Assembly: GCA_020746995.1 (NCBI GenBank)
Contig: JAGPXD010000003.1
Coordinates: forward strand, 5,270,001-5,334,000
From: Plectosphaerella cucumerina
Lineage: Eukaryota > Ascomycota > Sordariomycetes > Glomerellales > Plectosphaerellaceae
Reading direction: 5' to 3'
DNA length: 64,000 bases
Below, piece after piece: positions 9,823 to 21,204 of this stretch (position 1 is its first letter; every line of letters begins with the position of its first letter). Position numbers and translations under genes: made by a program. The notes under the pieces were generated by a model. That model was given only the letters and a program-made list of their open reading frames with translations. It was not told where the DNA came from and ran no database searches.

Positions 9823-11853
9823 ATGTTTCACTACCAAGCAGCACCCATCGTCCAGGTCAGCGACGAGAACGTCCCCAAGCAGTCACGTGTGGAAACCCTC
9901 GCCCAGTACGAATGGCATGGGGGTCCGCGGACACTTGGACCTGGACGACTCGAGGCATTGGCTACCTGGAGTTGGGAGATTGCCTTGACTCTCGTGCCAG
10001 CTCTTTTCATCGGTAGGTCCATTCTTCAGTCCCAAGTCTCACAACCTGACGCATTCCCAGCCCTTGCAATGGCCGCCAGCTCCCTCGACGGAACACCCAT
10101 ATCCCCTCGAGGGGAGCGAATTGTCAATCTGACGCGTCTCAGCCCGACCATATACCCAATCATCTTTGCCGCTCTGGCCAGCCGCTTCTTCAAGAACGTC
10201 GCCCGATGGAGGGTAGAGGCAAGGCAGGGCATCGGACTCGCCGCCCTGGAGCAGATCTTCGGCAGCCAAAGTCTCGCCGCTGCTGTGGAGCGGCTCATGT
10301 TCGTCCGCACCCACATCGGAATCGGCATTCTGATCCTCCTGATATGGAGCCTTTCACCCCTTGGGGGCCAGGGCGCCGTACGGCTTCTCCACATGGGAGA
10401 GTTTGTCGAGCAGATCCCAGGGACGGTGTTCTACGCTCATCCGGGTTACCAAGAGTCCTACTACGGAACTTCGCTACGAGGGTCGGCTCGAGTGGGCGCC
10501 AACACCCTATACACCTCGAGCCTGCTGGCGTCCCCTGCGCAGAGATGCTCACCCGCCGACCTCTGGGGCTTGCCAAAGGTTCCGCAATGGCCCGACACAG
10601 AGGATGGCGGTGAGCGTGTAATCGATCATGAGGCTCAGGAGGCACTTGCTGCGGGTGAGGCCTTCTACACCTCTCCCCTCGGCGTCCAGGTTCAGGGTAT
10701 CAACATTGTTCCCGAGAAAGCGCAGTACAACTTTACCGTGCAGACGCTATACTACGCAGTGGGTTGCGATTCTTCCACTCCCCAGGTCGGCATATCGGAC
10801 TTGTCCATCCGGCTAGATATCCCTCTGGACGATCTCGAGGTCATGTTCGACCCCTTGAATGGTACCGATTACAGCACATTCGCGGCGGTGATGGTCTCCC
10901 CGGCTGTGCCTGACACGCCGGTGCCGCTTGACAGGATCCAGCCCTCGCAGCTACTGTACGCAACAATGAATCGCAGCATGGAGTCTCTCGCGCAAATATT
11001 CACCGTCTTTGATTGCAATGTCCGCCCAGTGGTAGTCGACACGAGCATCCAATGCAATTCATCCGCGCCGTCGGTCGGCTGCCGAGCCACGCACCAGCGA
11101 CTGGTTACAGGACAGTACGACTCTGTCAACGCAGCGCAGTTCCTGAGCGTGACCCAACACGCCGGTCTGCGAGGGACAATTCTAGGCCTGTGGCGGAAGA
11201 TCGAGGGCCGAGTGCATCACTACGACTCGTCGGCGACCGACAAGTACCTCGCCGGAAAACCATACCCCTTCGACCAGGCCCCAGCTGGGCTGGACTGGAC
11301 CGACGTCCCGTTCGACGTCTTCTCGGGGCGCCTGACCACGGCACTCAATACGTATTGGGAGGCCACACTGGACCCTTTCAACCACACCAGCGTGGCATTT
11401 GATAGACGCCCCAGCGCCGAGAAGCTGGTGCCTTTTGCCTCGGGCGGCGGGATGTTCTCCTTCAACAGCACTGAGAGCACGGAGACGGTATGGCACCCTG
11501 TGTATCGGGCCAACCGGTCCTGGGTGGTCGTTCTCATCATCACGACAGTGTGCCTCGAGATTCTGGCTGTCGCGGGGCTTGTGCTCGAGTTCTTCATCCG
11601 TGGGCCCGACATCCTGGGCTTTGCCAGTTCCCTGACCCGGGAGAATCCGTTCCTTGGCCTGTCGCGTCAAGGCTCAGCGCTGGACGGGCCAGCGAGGGCG
11701 AGGGCGCTCGGGTCATTGCAAGTCCAGCTGGCTGATGTTCACCCGAGAGACGAGGTGGGCTACATTGCTCTCAAGGCGGTGTCGTCGACCGAGGGAAGAA
11801 CAAGGGGGGGACGAGGGCGGAAGCCATTCACGTCGGGAAGACTGTATTTGTGA
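9823..11853 (+). CDS. Fungal multipass membrane protein with large ectodomain
   Basis: The ORF from ATG 9823 contains a likely 48-nt intron at 10013-10060 (GTAGGT to CCCAG). Removing it joins ALFI to ALAMAASSLDG and gives about 660 residues. N-terminal helices (LATWSWEIALTLVPALFI, then LSPTIYPIIFAALAS) are followed by VRTHIGIGILILLIWSLSPL and the conserved LSPLGGQGAVRLL. An ectodomain of about 400 residues carries many N-glycosylation sequons. A C-terminal helix (WVVVLIITTVCLEILAVAGL) leads to a short basic tail. This is an uncharacterised fungal surface-protein family. The intron is a multiple of three and stop-free, so the unspliced frame also stays open. Function is unknown. Confidence 0.85.
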   Translation: MFHYQAAPIVQVSDENVPKQSRVETLAQYEWHGGPRTLGPGRLEALATWSWEIALTLVPALFIGRSILQSQVSQPDAFPALAMAASSLDGTPISPRGERIVNLTRLSPTIYPIIFAALASRFFKNVARWRVEARQGIGLAALEQIFGSQSLAAAVERLMFVRTHIGIGILILLIWSLSPLGGQGAVRLLHMGEFVEQIPGTVFYAHPGYQESYYGTSLRGSARVGANTLYTSSLLASPAQRCSPADLWGLPKVPQWPDTEDGGERVIDHEAQEALAAGEAFYTSPLGVQVQGINIVPEKAQYNFTVQTLYYAVGCDSSTPQVGISDLSIRLDIPLDDLEVMFDPLNGTDYSTFAAVMVSPAVPDTPVPLDRIQPSQLLYATMNRSMESLAQIFTVFDCNVRPVVVDTSIQCNSSAPSVGCRATHQRLVTGQYDSVNAAQFLSVTQHAGLRGTILGLWRKIEGRVHHYDSSATDKYLAGKPYPFDQAPAGLDWTDVPFDVFSGRLTTALNTYWEATLDPFNHTSVAFDRRPSAEKLVPFASGGGMFSFNSTESTETVWHPVYRANRSWVVVLIITTVCLEILAVAGLVLEFFIRGPDILGFASSLTRENPFLGLSRQGSALDGPARARALGSLQVQLADVHPRDEVGYIALKAVSSTEGRTRGGRGRKPFTSGRLYL

Positions 11854-12493
11854 GAAGATTTGAGGATGAGATGAGGTATCAGCGAATTTATCCGGCCTTC
11901 AGCTCACAGAGTTTCTGAATCGCTCAGGACACCACCATCGGCGAGCCAACCTGCCTCTTAAGATCGTACCTTATTCCGGCGTATTTACACCGACCGCACT
12001 TCTGCGTGCAACCTTGGCACCTGCCTGTCTGGTTTGATGCCAAGAAACTCGGCCATGCATCTAAGAACTGCAAACCCCGGCTAGGGTGAGGGGTACATGG
12101 GCTAATCATACCTTGACGGATGATCCATTTGCGCCGCGCCGAATCACCTCGCTGTTGTTTTGAATTGCCACCGCTTACCAAGACAACGGTATGGGCCAAG
12201 AGGCAGGGCAACAGGGTGAAGTCTTTCCACCTGCCGCATCGATCTGACCTGCCGACTTAACCCGGCGGGGAAAGTCTTCATGACGCGCGCCTTAGATTCC
12301 ATGATATTGAAGCTCCAGAAAAGCATCTTATAATAGGCCAGGACGTTCACAACCCACGCTCCATCTCTTTCGTCTCCCTCCACCGCTGCCTCAGCTGCTA
12401 GTCGTCCGACTTGCCATCCTCTGCTTCGGCCTGGCACTTTCTTGAGCCTGAGAGCCGCGTCGTCACCACTGATCACCAACCACACCCGCCAAG
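11854..12493. other. Gene-free interval with promoter of secreted LVIVD-type gene
   Basis: No coding segment was found. TTATAATAG at 12328-12336, about 160 bp before the next ATG, is a TATA-like candidate. Confidence 0.5.
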
Positions 12494-14608
12494 ATGCGCT
12501 TCAACGCGGCAACGGGCGCCGTGGCCCTGACTGCCGCCGCATCAACCGCCATGGCCAAGGAGATGGCCAAGGACACCTTCCGCGCCGCCGAGCTCTACGA
12601 CAGCGGCAAGATGCACGCCTGGAACATGGAGCGCAAGCTCGAGATGACCTTGTCTCAAGCTGAAGCCGGCATGCTGAACTCGAGCGTCTGGCCCAGACTC
12701 GGCTACACCAAGTGCGAGGACGGCGTGGCCCAGGCCATTCCCGGCGACCCCCTCCACGGCTTCAAGTGCAAGAACATTGACTTGTACGATTTCATCAACC
12801 ACGCTGAGCTTGGCTCGCCCAATGGTTTTGGCTTGACGCCGGATTCCATTCCCCGCACTGGTTCTTCCACCTGGGGTTGGGTCGACCCTGAGTCAGGCCG
12901 GTAAGTGAAGATCACTCTATGGGCATTGTGTATTCAGAAAGATTGGCTGACCAAATTAGCGAGTTCATCGCCAATGGAATGGTTGACGGCACTGGCTTCA
13001 TTGAGATCCTTCCAGAGGGTCGCATGTCCATTCTGGGCTTCCTGTAAGTTGGGTGTCTTCTAAGTGCTGACCGGCGGCTAAAACCCCTCTCCAGGCCTGT
13101 CCCCGTGCCCGTCGTGCGCAATGCTCTGTGGAAGGAGGTCAGATCCTACAAGCACTACATGATTATTGGCTCCGAGATGGCCAACCACGGTATTCAAATC
13201 TTCGATATGACCAAGCTGCTCGATGTCGACCCCGCCAAGCCTGTCACTTATGACCCGGTCAAGGACGTGACCGCTCACTTCACGGACTTGCCTGGCCCCG
13301 GCCGCAGCCATAACGTCGTCGTTTTCGAAGAGAAGGACCTCCTCCTCGTCGTTGGCTCCCAGCCTCGCAATGATGTTTGCCGATCCGGTCCCATCTTCGT
13401 CGACCTGTCCGATATTACCAACCCGACCATTGTCGGCTGCAACCCCAACGACGGTTACGCCCACGATGTATGTTACCAATCTCTGACTTCCCATGGGGTG
13501 GCCAACTAATGAACTCCTAGGCCCAATGCCTCAAGTACAAGGGTCCCGATGAGAAGTACCTGGGACGCGATGTCTGCTACTCCTACAACGAGGATACCCT
13601 GACCATCTACGACGTCACCGACCCTAGCAACTCGTCCATCATTTCCGTCACTTCGTACGAGGGCGCCACCTACACTCATCAGGTAAGCTACAGACTTGTC
13701 TCATTTGCCGCCCTTTTGCTGGCATTGATACTAATCCAGTGCTCGCTAGGGATGGGTTCTTGACCCGGAGTGGCAGGAGTTCTTGATCCTGGATGATGAG
13801 CTGGACGAGGTCGAATCCGTTGGCCCTGCTTCTGACGGCTATCCTGTAACCTACATTTGGCAGTTGGAGTCTCTGGAGAGCCCTAAGCAGGTTGGCCTTT
13901 ACAAGGGTAAGTTGCGGCCGATGTGTTCCGCTCGACATCTATTCCCCTCCTACCATACCACCCCTGCAGCTGCAAATCTACAGCCGAAGATCTTGCTCTA
14001 ACAGAGAAATAAGGCACCGTAAGGAGTGTGGACCATAACCAGTACATCAAGGATGGCCTGAGTTACCAGTCGAATTACCAGGCCGGTCTGCGCGTCTACG
14101 ACATCAGCTCCATCCCGACCAATCCCTCTGGCGACGGCGTCTGCGAAGTAAGTACAAGCAACAAAACGCGTATTCAGCCAAAGGATCATCCTCAATCTAA
14201 CACGCCGCACAGGTTGCCTACTTCGATATCCACCCCGAGGACGATGCTGCCCCCGGCGGCGGTGTCCCCACCTACGAGTTCGGTACCTGGGCGGCATACG
14301 CCATGTTCCCTTCCGGGTACATTTTCATCAACACCAAAGAGCGTGGCGCGTTCCTTGTTAAGATGTCTCGGCGGGAGTCGTGTCCCAAGACACACCCGTG
14401 TAACGCTGACAATTGCCTGCGCGCTTTCCGGTCTACCAGCGTGCCGGGCCGTCTCGAGGAGTCGCAGGAGTTCTGCGGCGAGTTCCTTGACGGCTGGTCA
14501 GCCGACATCGGTCAGGTCCCGGAATATGGCTCGAGGGCTTGCGGCGAGAACGTCATCTCCCGTGTCAGCTCTGCCTGCTCGTGCCTGCCGACGCCCACCT
14601 CGGCTTAG
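12494..14608 (+). CDS. Secreted choice-of-anchor B / LVIVD-type beta-propeller protein
   Basis: Seven exons join in phase: 12494-12900, 12960-13043, 13095-13467, 13521-13682, 13750-13906, 14014-14147 and 14213-14608, giving 570 residues. A signal peptide (MRFNAATGAVALTAAASTAM) comes first. Repeats typical of LVIVD/choice-of-anchor B proteins follow: SEMANHGIQIFDMTKLLDV, GPIFVDLSDITNPTIVG, NEDTLTIYDVTDPSNSSII and AGLRVYDISSIPTNP, plus the SHNVV, YAHDAQC, THQGWV and DHNQY segments. The C-terminal 80 residues are Cys-rich. Fungal members are often labelled regulatory P domain proteins, but no enzymatic role is established. Every splice site is canonical. Secretion is predicted; function is unknown. 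Confidence 0.9.
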
Positions 14609-14933
14609 GAGATGTTTCAGAGGGGAACCGACATTGCCTTGTTGGATCTCGAGCCCCGCGAGGTTGACGCAGTGATATCAGTTCAAGGATGAGAAATGAA
14701 AACGATGCTGCCCTCGCGCTGGATGAGTTGAAGTTTGTTCTACATAGCAGCGGTCGAAAACGACTTTGTAGTTACTTGATATGTCCCCTGGACGCCTGCA
14801 ATGGTCACGACTTGGACCTCATGCGTCGATGAGAGCGCCGCTTGGGCTCTTTCGTCAGCCTCGCCCCGGCTCGGTAAAAAGGAGGCGCTCCGGACAAGGC
14901 TTCACCAAGATATCCTCAAAAAGAATGTCAAAA
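14609..14933. other. Gene-free interval
   Basis: This is the 3' flank of the LVIVD-type gene and of the 5S gene on the opposite strand. Only the 5S terminator T-run was noticed. Confidence 0.55.
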
Positions 14934-15052
14934 ACATACAACACCGGGTATTCGCTGGTCGTCACCGACCCAACTACTAATCCAGCCCTCACTGGCTTAT
15001 CTATGGGAGAGCGGACGGGATCCCGAGTTCTCCAGTGGGTATGGTCGTATGT
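14934..15052 (-). rRNA. 5S ribosomal RNA gene, copy 2
   Basis: A 119-nt unit on the minus strand from ACATACGACCATACCC to GGTGTTGTATGT, with self-complementary ends and the conserved internal control region. A TTTTT terminator follows immediately, with a second T-run about 15 nt on. It lies about 105 bp downstream of the chromate transporter stop codon on the same strand, so a Pol II gene and a Pol III gene are arranged in tandem. Compared with copy 1 it carries the C-G version of a helix II pair. Confidence 0.95.
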
Positions 15053-15157
15053 ACTAGGTAAAGCCTTCTGCGGGACCATACCACTTCGTTGTACCTCCTG
15101 CCACAGGTCCAATGCCCCGCTACAGGCGATGTCGAGGTCCGTCCCGCGATTCCCTCA

Positions 15158-16823
15158 TCAGGCCTTGACAATTCCGTACCAAATAAGACCCAGCACCGCG
15201 CCCATGATGATCGCAACCGGGGGACTGACGTTAAAAGAGTATCCGAAGACGAAGCTGGAAGCAGTGACAACAACCCACCACGGTTCCTGCGCCAGGCTTG
15301 TTCCCTGCTGGAAGCTCTCGTCGATGTAGCCAATCTGCCACAATCGGTAGACGGCGGTGTAGACGAGACCCACAGCACCCGCATTGACGCCCCTGAGCAG
15401 CGATTTGACCCATCGAAGGCCTCGAATCGCGCTCCAAATGCCCATGGTGCCGTGAACAGTAATGAGCCCGGGGGCGAAAATGCCTACGAACCCGAGCGCA
15501 GCGCCAGCTGCCGAGTTGTACCCTCCGTTGATCGCGGTCAGAGCGCCGAGGTACACGGCGAAGTTGAAGTTGGGGCCAGGGAAGCTCTGCTGGATCGCCA
15601 GACCGATGAGGAAGTCTCGCGGGCTAACCCAGCCTTCGGCGACAACGTATTCGCGGAGAAGAGGGATGACCACCGGTCCTCCGCCAAAGATGATGGTTCC
15701 TGCGAGGTACATGTTGGCGAAGAAGCTGAAAAGCAGGTCCTTGGAGGGAAGCACGCCGCGCAGGACCATGATGGCGATGAATGTGGCGAGGAAGCAGGCG
15801 ATGATGCCCAGACCGACAGCCCATGAGAAGTTGAGAGTGCGTTCGGGGGGGACGATGCGGGGCTCCAGCTCTGTCTCTGAGTGGCCGTTTTCGGTGACGG
15901 GGAGCGTTTCCGCATCGTTTTCGCGACTGGTTTGCGTGTTGGCAGTGGTAGCCCTGCTGGCCTGCTCGGCCGACTGTCGCTCCGGAATCTCAACGGCCTC
16001 GGGCTCTTCCGCTCGTCTTTGTCTTCTCGGGTTCTTGGCTAGGCTGATGATGGACTTGACGGGGCCGTGAAGCCAACGGTAGTCGTGGATGACAGTCGAA
16101 ATGCCAGCCAGGAACATCAAGAGAGGAAAGTACCAGAGTGCGTTGTACAGAATACCGGCAGCGCCGCCGAGGAAGACCAGGATGTGGGTGATTCGATCGG
16201 TAATGGCCTTCTCCGAGAGTTGGACGGCGGCGACGAGAATGATGCCCACGGTCGAGGCATTGAGTCCGGAGAGGAGAGCATAGGCGGGGCCGGGAAGTGA
16301 GTCGCCGACGTTGGAGATGCCGATTGAGAGACCGTACATTCCCAGGGCACCAGGCAAGCTGCATCAAGTCAGCGGTGCATGAAGCCCCATTGGTGACTGT
16401 CACTTACCTCCAGATGAGGAAACTTAGAACGGCGGGGAGGAACCCATCGTGGATGAGATTGATGCAGTAAAGCATCTTGGTGCTTCCAGGGCCGGAGAAG
16501 GCCTGGCACACGCTGAAGAGTTCCTGATACTGCGGCGGGGGTCAGTGACGATGCCCTGCCATTCAGCAAAACGAGAACTTACCACTTGCTCGTCGATCCA
16601 TTGGAGCTTTTGGACGAATCTATCGTGAAACTACACGTGCAATTGAGGTCAGTCTCTCGAAGCTGCTGTATGCTAGACGTCCAGGCTCGCAACTCACAAT
16701 CTTGAAATGAACGGGCGGGCCACCGAATGAGGTGAATCCGAGGTGATAGTTGGTGCAGACGGCATTCCAGAGCTTCGCCCCGTGGCTGCCCGGCTGCAAG
16801 GCTCCCCAACGTCGGATTGCCAT
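15158..16823 (-). CDS. Chromate ion transporter (CHR family)
   Basis: Four exons join in phase on the minus strand: 16823-16698, 16630-16583, 16529-16408 and 16358-15158, giving 498 residues. The protein has the two-domain layout of long-chain CHR transporters. The N-terminal half carries the signature TSFGGPPVHF (31-40) and FSGPGSTKM; the C-terminal half carries FGGGPVVIPLLREYVV and QQSFPGPNFNFAVYLGAL. A hydrophilic loop of roughly 75 residues rich in Glu and Arg separates the halves. Known members (for example Neurospora chr-1 and bacterial ChrA) move chromate or sulphate-like anions across the plasma membrane; the direction of transport here cannot be read from sequence. A 5S gene follows closely. 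Confidence 0.93.
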
Positions 16824-17158
16824 GGTGGTGATGCAGGAGTGAGCGATTCCCGTTTGCCAATGGCAGCTATGTTCCTGGCAAGAAAGATGAAGGAGCAAAC
16901 GTCGGCCTTTTGAACTCGTCGTCGAGTTTGCTTCCAGCCAATTACTGCCTCTCATGGCGAGCACGTGCGGTGGTGAAGCCTCAGCCCCTGGATTCCGTCG
17001 GACCTATCACGTCGAGGGAGTGACATCCAGCTAACGACGAGCTCGTCTCGCCGAAACAGCATGTTCGCCTGTAGGTAGGTATCATTAAAATAGCATCGTA
17101 TCTTTGCCTTGAAGGCCCCGAAAACCATTGTCGCCCAACGCCTGTCGTTCGCGCCAAG
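16824..17158. other. Gene-free interval
   Basis: Promoter of the chromate transporter and 3' flank of the DUF3176 gene. Nothing else was recognised. Confidence 0.55.
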
Positions 17159-19379
17159 CTAGACCCTGGTAGCTGTCGACCAAGTCGACCCCCAGGTCCC
17201 CTTGTGCGTTGGACCGGGGATCTCCTCACTCAAATGTGTGCTCTCCGCCGCACTGCCGTACCCAACCAACGGCTGGCTCATTCCCGGATCGTCCCGGTAC
17301 CGCTGCAGCCGCCGCCCTGGTCCGCCATCACTACTCTCCAGCCTGACCTTGGTGTCATACGCGACCTCCCACATGGACGTCATCCTCATCGCATCCCATT
17401 CATGATGACCCGTCGTCGCCAGGCCATGGAAGAACAGCGGCAGCTGCGAGTTTCTCCACGCCTTCTCGTTCCACGTCCAAAAGACGGCCATGGCGAAGAA
17501 GATGATGCTCAGACCCAGCATCGCACCCGGCAAGACGAGGTACCGCTTGCGCATGGAGAAGTGTACGACCTGCCGACTCGCGACGCCAGAGGCCATCTCG
17601 TTCTCGGGGGAGAAGAGGCGGACGGCAGCAGAGAGGAAGTAGGACAGGTTGGACATGTACATCTGCGCCACGACGGAGAGGGGTAGATGCTCGTCGTCCT
17701 CCACTCTTTCCTGGGCAATCCAGCTCCAGAAGAAGATGTCCGTCATCGTGTCGGAGCTCAGCGACAGCACGATCGGATCGTCGTTGTTGTTCACGGAGTT
17801 GATCTTCTCGGTGTACCCGTTCAGGTACGGCCTCAGCGAATTGAAAAGACCACGCTGCGCGTCGGCCGTGACGGTGAAGTCGCAGGTGTCGTCGTCATTC
17901 TCGGAGGTGGCGTTGAAGCCGCACGGCCAGGGCGCCTTGAGAACGGCATCGGCGAAGTCGTTCGTCGGAGGGGGACCGGGGTCTTCCTTGAGCCAGTGCG
18001 TGTTCTCCCAGGTGTTAGTCAAGTTGCCGTTGGTGTAGTTCCCGGAGCCACGAACGACATCCCAGTACATGATGCACTCGATTGCCTGGAACCTGCTGCC
18101 GCTGCCGTCGATGTCTCCGATCATGCCGACGTGTGCCTGGAGGGCGATGATCTCGGTCCAGTTTGAGTAGACGCTCTCCTCTGGGATGTTCCGCGCCACC
18201 CTCGTGTGCAGAATGGTTTGAGACGTGGTATTGTCGGCCTTCAAGCGCAGAGTGCTGATTCCTGCTCCTAGGGATGTCGCCACGCGGATGGTCGAGTTCT
18301 TGACGTTCTCCTCCGTGACCTCAAATGGCGTTTCTTGGCAAGCTGACACCAAGCTCAGGGTGCTGAAGTCCTCCCAGCTGCAGTCGTTAGTTGGGCACTC
18401 AGAGGGAAGCTGGCTGGACATGTCGATACTGCCCGTCTCCAGTCCGTGACCAAAGAACCAGCTGCGCCCAATCGTCGCCTGCATTGACGGTGGCGCGACC
18501 AGCCAGATGGGATCCTCTCCTAAGTCGTCCTCGGAGGTCACTCCGGAATACTCGCTGGTGACGGGAAGATATGCAGTCTCGTTGAGGGCAAGGCTCGGCA
18601 GCACGACCTGGCGCACGGTATTTTGGAGGAAGGGACCAAAGAAGACGCTGGCGATGGTGATGATGCAGCCCACGGTCGCAGGGTTTCTGTGCAGAGAAGT
18701 ACGGTCAGCAATGTCTCTGGCAATGGCGGTGTAGTCCTTACAAAACGCTCCGCGACAGGATGAACCCCGCTGATCCCATGATGCCCCTGCTCGCCTTGTC
18801 GAAGCGCTCGAACTCGATCAGGCGACGAGGCTTCCGCTTGAAGTTGTGCCACTTCCATTGACCGATGGCCGATGCGACCGGGAAGATCATCGCACCCCTC
18901 ATGATGGTCGTGAGGAAAGCAATAGCCGAGGGCAGCGTCGTGAACATGGTCGACACGCCAAGTCCGTCCTCCCAATACGAGATGGGCTTGTTGTTGTATT
19001 CGTCCAGCAAGTACCAGTAGACGCCGAATAGGGCGCCCGAGATCAGGAAGGAGAAGATCTCGGGTATCCACCATTCCGTCATAAGAAATGCGAACCGTGT
19101 TGTCTTGTAGTAGAAGGACCTGCTCGGTGTGGTGTAGAAAGTGGACTGGTTGGGGTTGGTCGCAAATGGCTGGAAGGAGGCAGGTTCTTGGAAGCCACCT
19201 TGGTCGTACCCTGCGCCCTGGTACGACGAGTCTTGGTGAGAAAGCTGATCATAGCTGTGCTGGTGGCTCATGTAATGAGGGTGTTCCTGCTGTTGGGAGA
19301 TGTCCTGCTCGTCGATGGGCTGGTGGTACGCGGGCTGGTAAATGCCCTGGCCGTGGGCGAACTGTGCGTTGGTGGCCAT
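17159..19379 (-). CDS. DUF3176 membrane protein
   Basis: Two exons, 19379-18742 and 18686-17159, join as SRSVLNPATVG and encode 721 residues. The first 80 residues are a Gln-, Tyr- and Ser-rich cytosolic tail. The DUF3176 signature follows: TEWWIPEIFSFLISGALFGV, then GVSTMFTTLPSAIAFLTTIM, then SAIGQWKWHNFKRKPRRLIE and FDKASRGIMGS. A fourth helix (VGCIITIASVFFGPFLQ) leads into a roughly 400-residue ectodomain with Cys and N-glycosylation sites. A C-terminal helix (YLVLPGAMLGLSIIFFAMAV) and cytosolic tail end the protein. The family is fungal and uncharacterised; a surface or sensor role is inference. Confidence 0.9.
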
Positions 19380-20718
19380 TCTGGCGTTCGGTCGCCGCTA
19401 GACCCCGGGGCATGAGGGTTCCGAATTGCGCTGCTGATTGCGAAATCGCCCAATGTTGTGCGATCAAATTCCCATGAGTTTTGTGAATGACTCCGGTCTC
19501 CGCGATTCCCCCTCCTGAAAAGAACGAGATAAACGAAGGATGATGGCGACAGCTGCAGATGGCGCATCTCATATTAAGGTCGGAGAGGGGTTATCAATCA
19601 TTTCACGCATGCAACCCGGCCGGGATCGGACACTCACTGCAGCGCCTTACAGGGCGGCCGATCTGCTCCAGCATCACCGTTAATGGCACCGAGTGGCCCT
19701 AAGGGCTCCATATCAAAGGTGCTATTTCCGTCAGCGTAGTGCTGCTCGATCCCTGTCCTCGCCCTGGTCGCCTGCTGTCGGCCTCATTCGCGAGCCTTGT
19801 AGGCGGCGTGGGGGCCAGAACTGTCTCGATGAACTTGCTGCCCTCCAAGCATGAGCGACCGTCGCCCTGCGAAGTTAAGCTTCATGGCTACTGTACTTTG
19901 TTCCACTGATTGCCCCGAGCTTCAACATGGTAGCGTTCTAATCTTTTCATGACGTCTCAATGCTTCAAGACCTAAAAGTCGCCATTCTCGAAATCACTAC
20001 CCCAGCAGGTCCAAATATCGAGAACGATATTGGACCTGGAGCAGACCGGCTGCAGCAGGGGTCGGGGGCAGACACCCCTCAAGCCATTAGGGCCCCAAAG
20101 TGCGCGCTGGTGTGGTGCAATCGTGCAAGCGCTGACACAGCCCCCGGAGAATTGGTTCTCTCGCGCCTCTTCTTGAGATGTCGTCCCCTGTGCCTCCCAA
20201 CGTCTCGCAGTCGGTGCCTGAATGATGATTCAACTAAAAGTCTCTGAGGCTTTAGCCATTGCCTGGGTGCTCTCGCAACGCGATTCAACTCGTCGTGCCT
20301 TCCTCTTGCTCTCTCGTTGTCCAAGTCCGCGAAGAAATGAGAGATGAATGGCGATCGCTGATTACCTGCCCCTCAGCTCGCAGGGGCCTGGATCCTGCGC
20401 CTTGGCTCCCGGAGTGATGTGGGTTCTTCAATCGGCCCCCAACCAACCTCCCTGTTCTGGGTGGGTGGTGGCATCAAGACACTCCTGCCGCCGCAAATCC
20501 AAGATCTCGGTTAGAAAGTTCGCCTGCTGGGTGCTGGCAATGATGTCGGGTACGCTTTTGAACACTCCATCTCATCAAAAGGGGGGGCAGACGAGACGCT
20601 GAACGGAAAAGATCGAGCCGAACTGTGGCTCCCGTCAGACCCTTCCGTCGAACCGTTCCACACTTTCAGCATCCGCCGCAACTTGTGCCAAATTCCCGCA
20701 AGAAGAGTCATACATCAA
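19380..20718. other. Gene-free interval
   Basis: About 1.3 kb between the DUF3176 start and the initiator tRNA. Small open frames occur on both strands but none has a domain or signal peptide. Confidence 0.5.
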
Positions 20719-20790
20719 AGCAAGATGGCGCAGCGGAAGCGCGCCGGGCTCATAACCCGGAGGACGGCGGATCGAAACCGCCTCTTGCTA
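20719..20790 (+). tRNA. Initiator tRNA-Met (CAT)
   Basis: A 72-nt cloverleaf with acceptor arms AGCAAGA and TCTTGCT, giving the A1-U72 pair of eukaryotic initiators. The anticodon arm is GCCGGGCTCATAACCCGG with three G-C pairs before the loop. The T loop reads ATCGAAA instead of TTCGAA, also an initiator hallmark. There is no intron, and a TTTTT terminator follows within about 12 nt. Confidence 0.96.
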
Positions 20791-21124
20791 TGTATAATTT
20801 TTACCGTTTCGATGTTTGTGATCTTTTTATTCTCGGGACCATCCAGAGTTGGAGTGGATGGGTTCCTGCCTCAGTCCGAGTCCCGGGGCCATTGAGACTC
20901 AAACTTTTGCATAGTGGGTAAGGTGTGCTGAAGGATTCAGGGGCACCACCACCAGACAGACATCCGGGCGAACGCAGTTCGCATCGCTTAAGCACAGGTA
21001 AGACTTGAAGCAGCGAGCAAGTGTCTCGGCTCACTGGAGTGAATAGCAAAAATCGATCGGGGCCCTATGAGTCCCGACCCAACGCGTATCTCAACGGTGG
21101 TCATAGGCATGAGCAAAAGGCAAT
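20791..21124. other. Gene-free interval between two tRNAs
   Basis: This separates the converging tRNA-iMet and tRNA-Glu genes. No coding or repeat signal was recognised. Confidence 0.55.
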
Positions 21125-21204
21125 TCCGGAACGGGGAATTGAACCCCGAGCCTGTCGGCGCTCTGCATGAGAGCGACAAATGTTGACCATTACACCATTC
21201 CGGA
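21125..21204 (-). tRNA. tRNA-Glu (CTC) with 9-nt intron
   Basis: On the minus strand the acceptor TCCGGAA pairs with TTCCGGA. The D-arm GGTGTAATGGTCAACAT and T-arm CGGGGTTCAATTCCCCG are typical of tRNA-Glu. The anticodon stem TGTCG/CGACA closes around CTCTCA, giving anticodon CTC, with a short intron TGCAGAGCG after position 37. The intron can pair with the anticodon, as tRNA introns usually do. A TTTT run lies downstream. Confidence 0.88.

Noticed and set aside
15089..15826. 245-codon plus-strand frame
   Set aside because: Antisense shadow of the chromate transporter; charged low-complexity translation.
20625..20921. Open frames over the initiator tRNA
   Set aside because: They run straight through a complete tRNA and have no domain.
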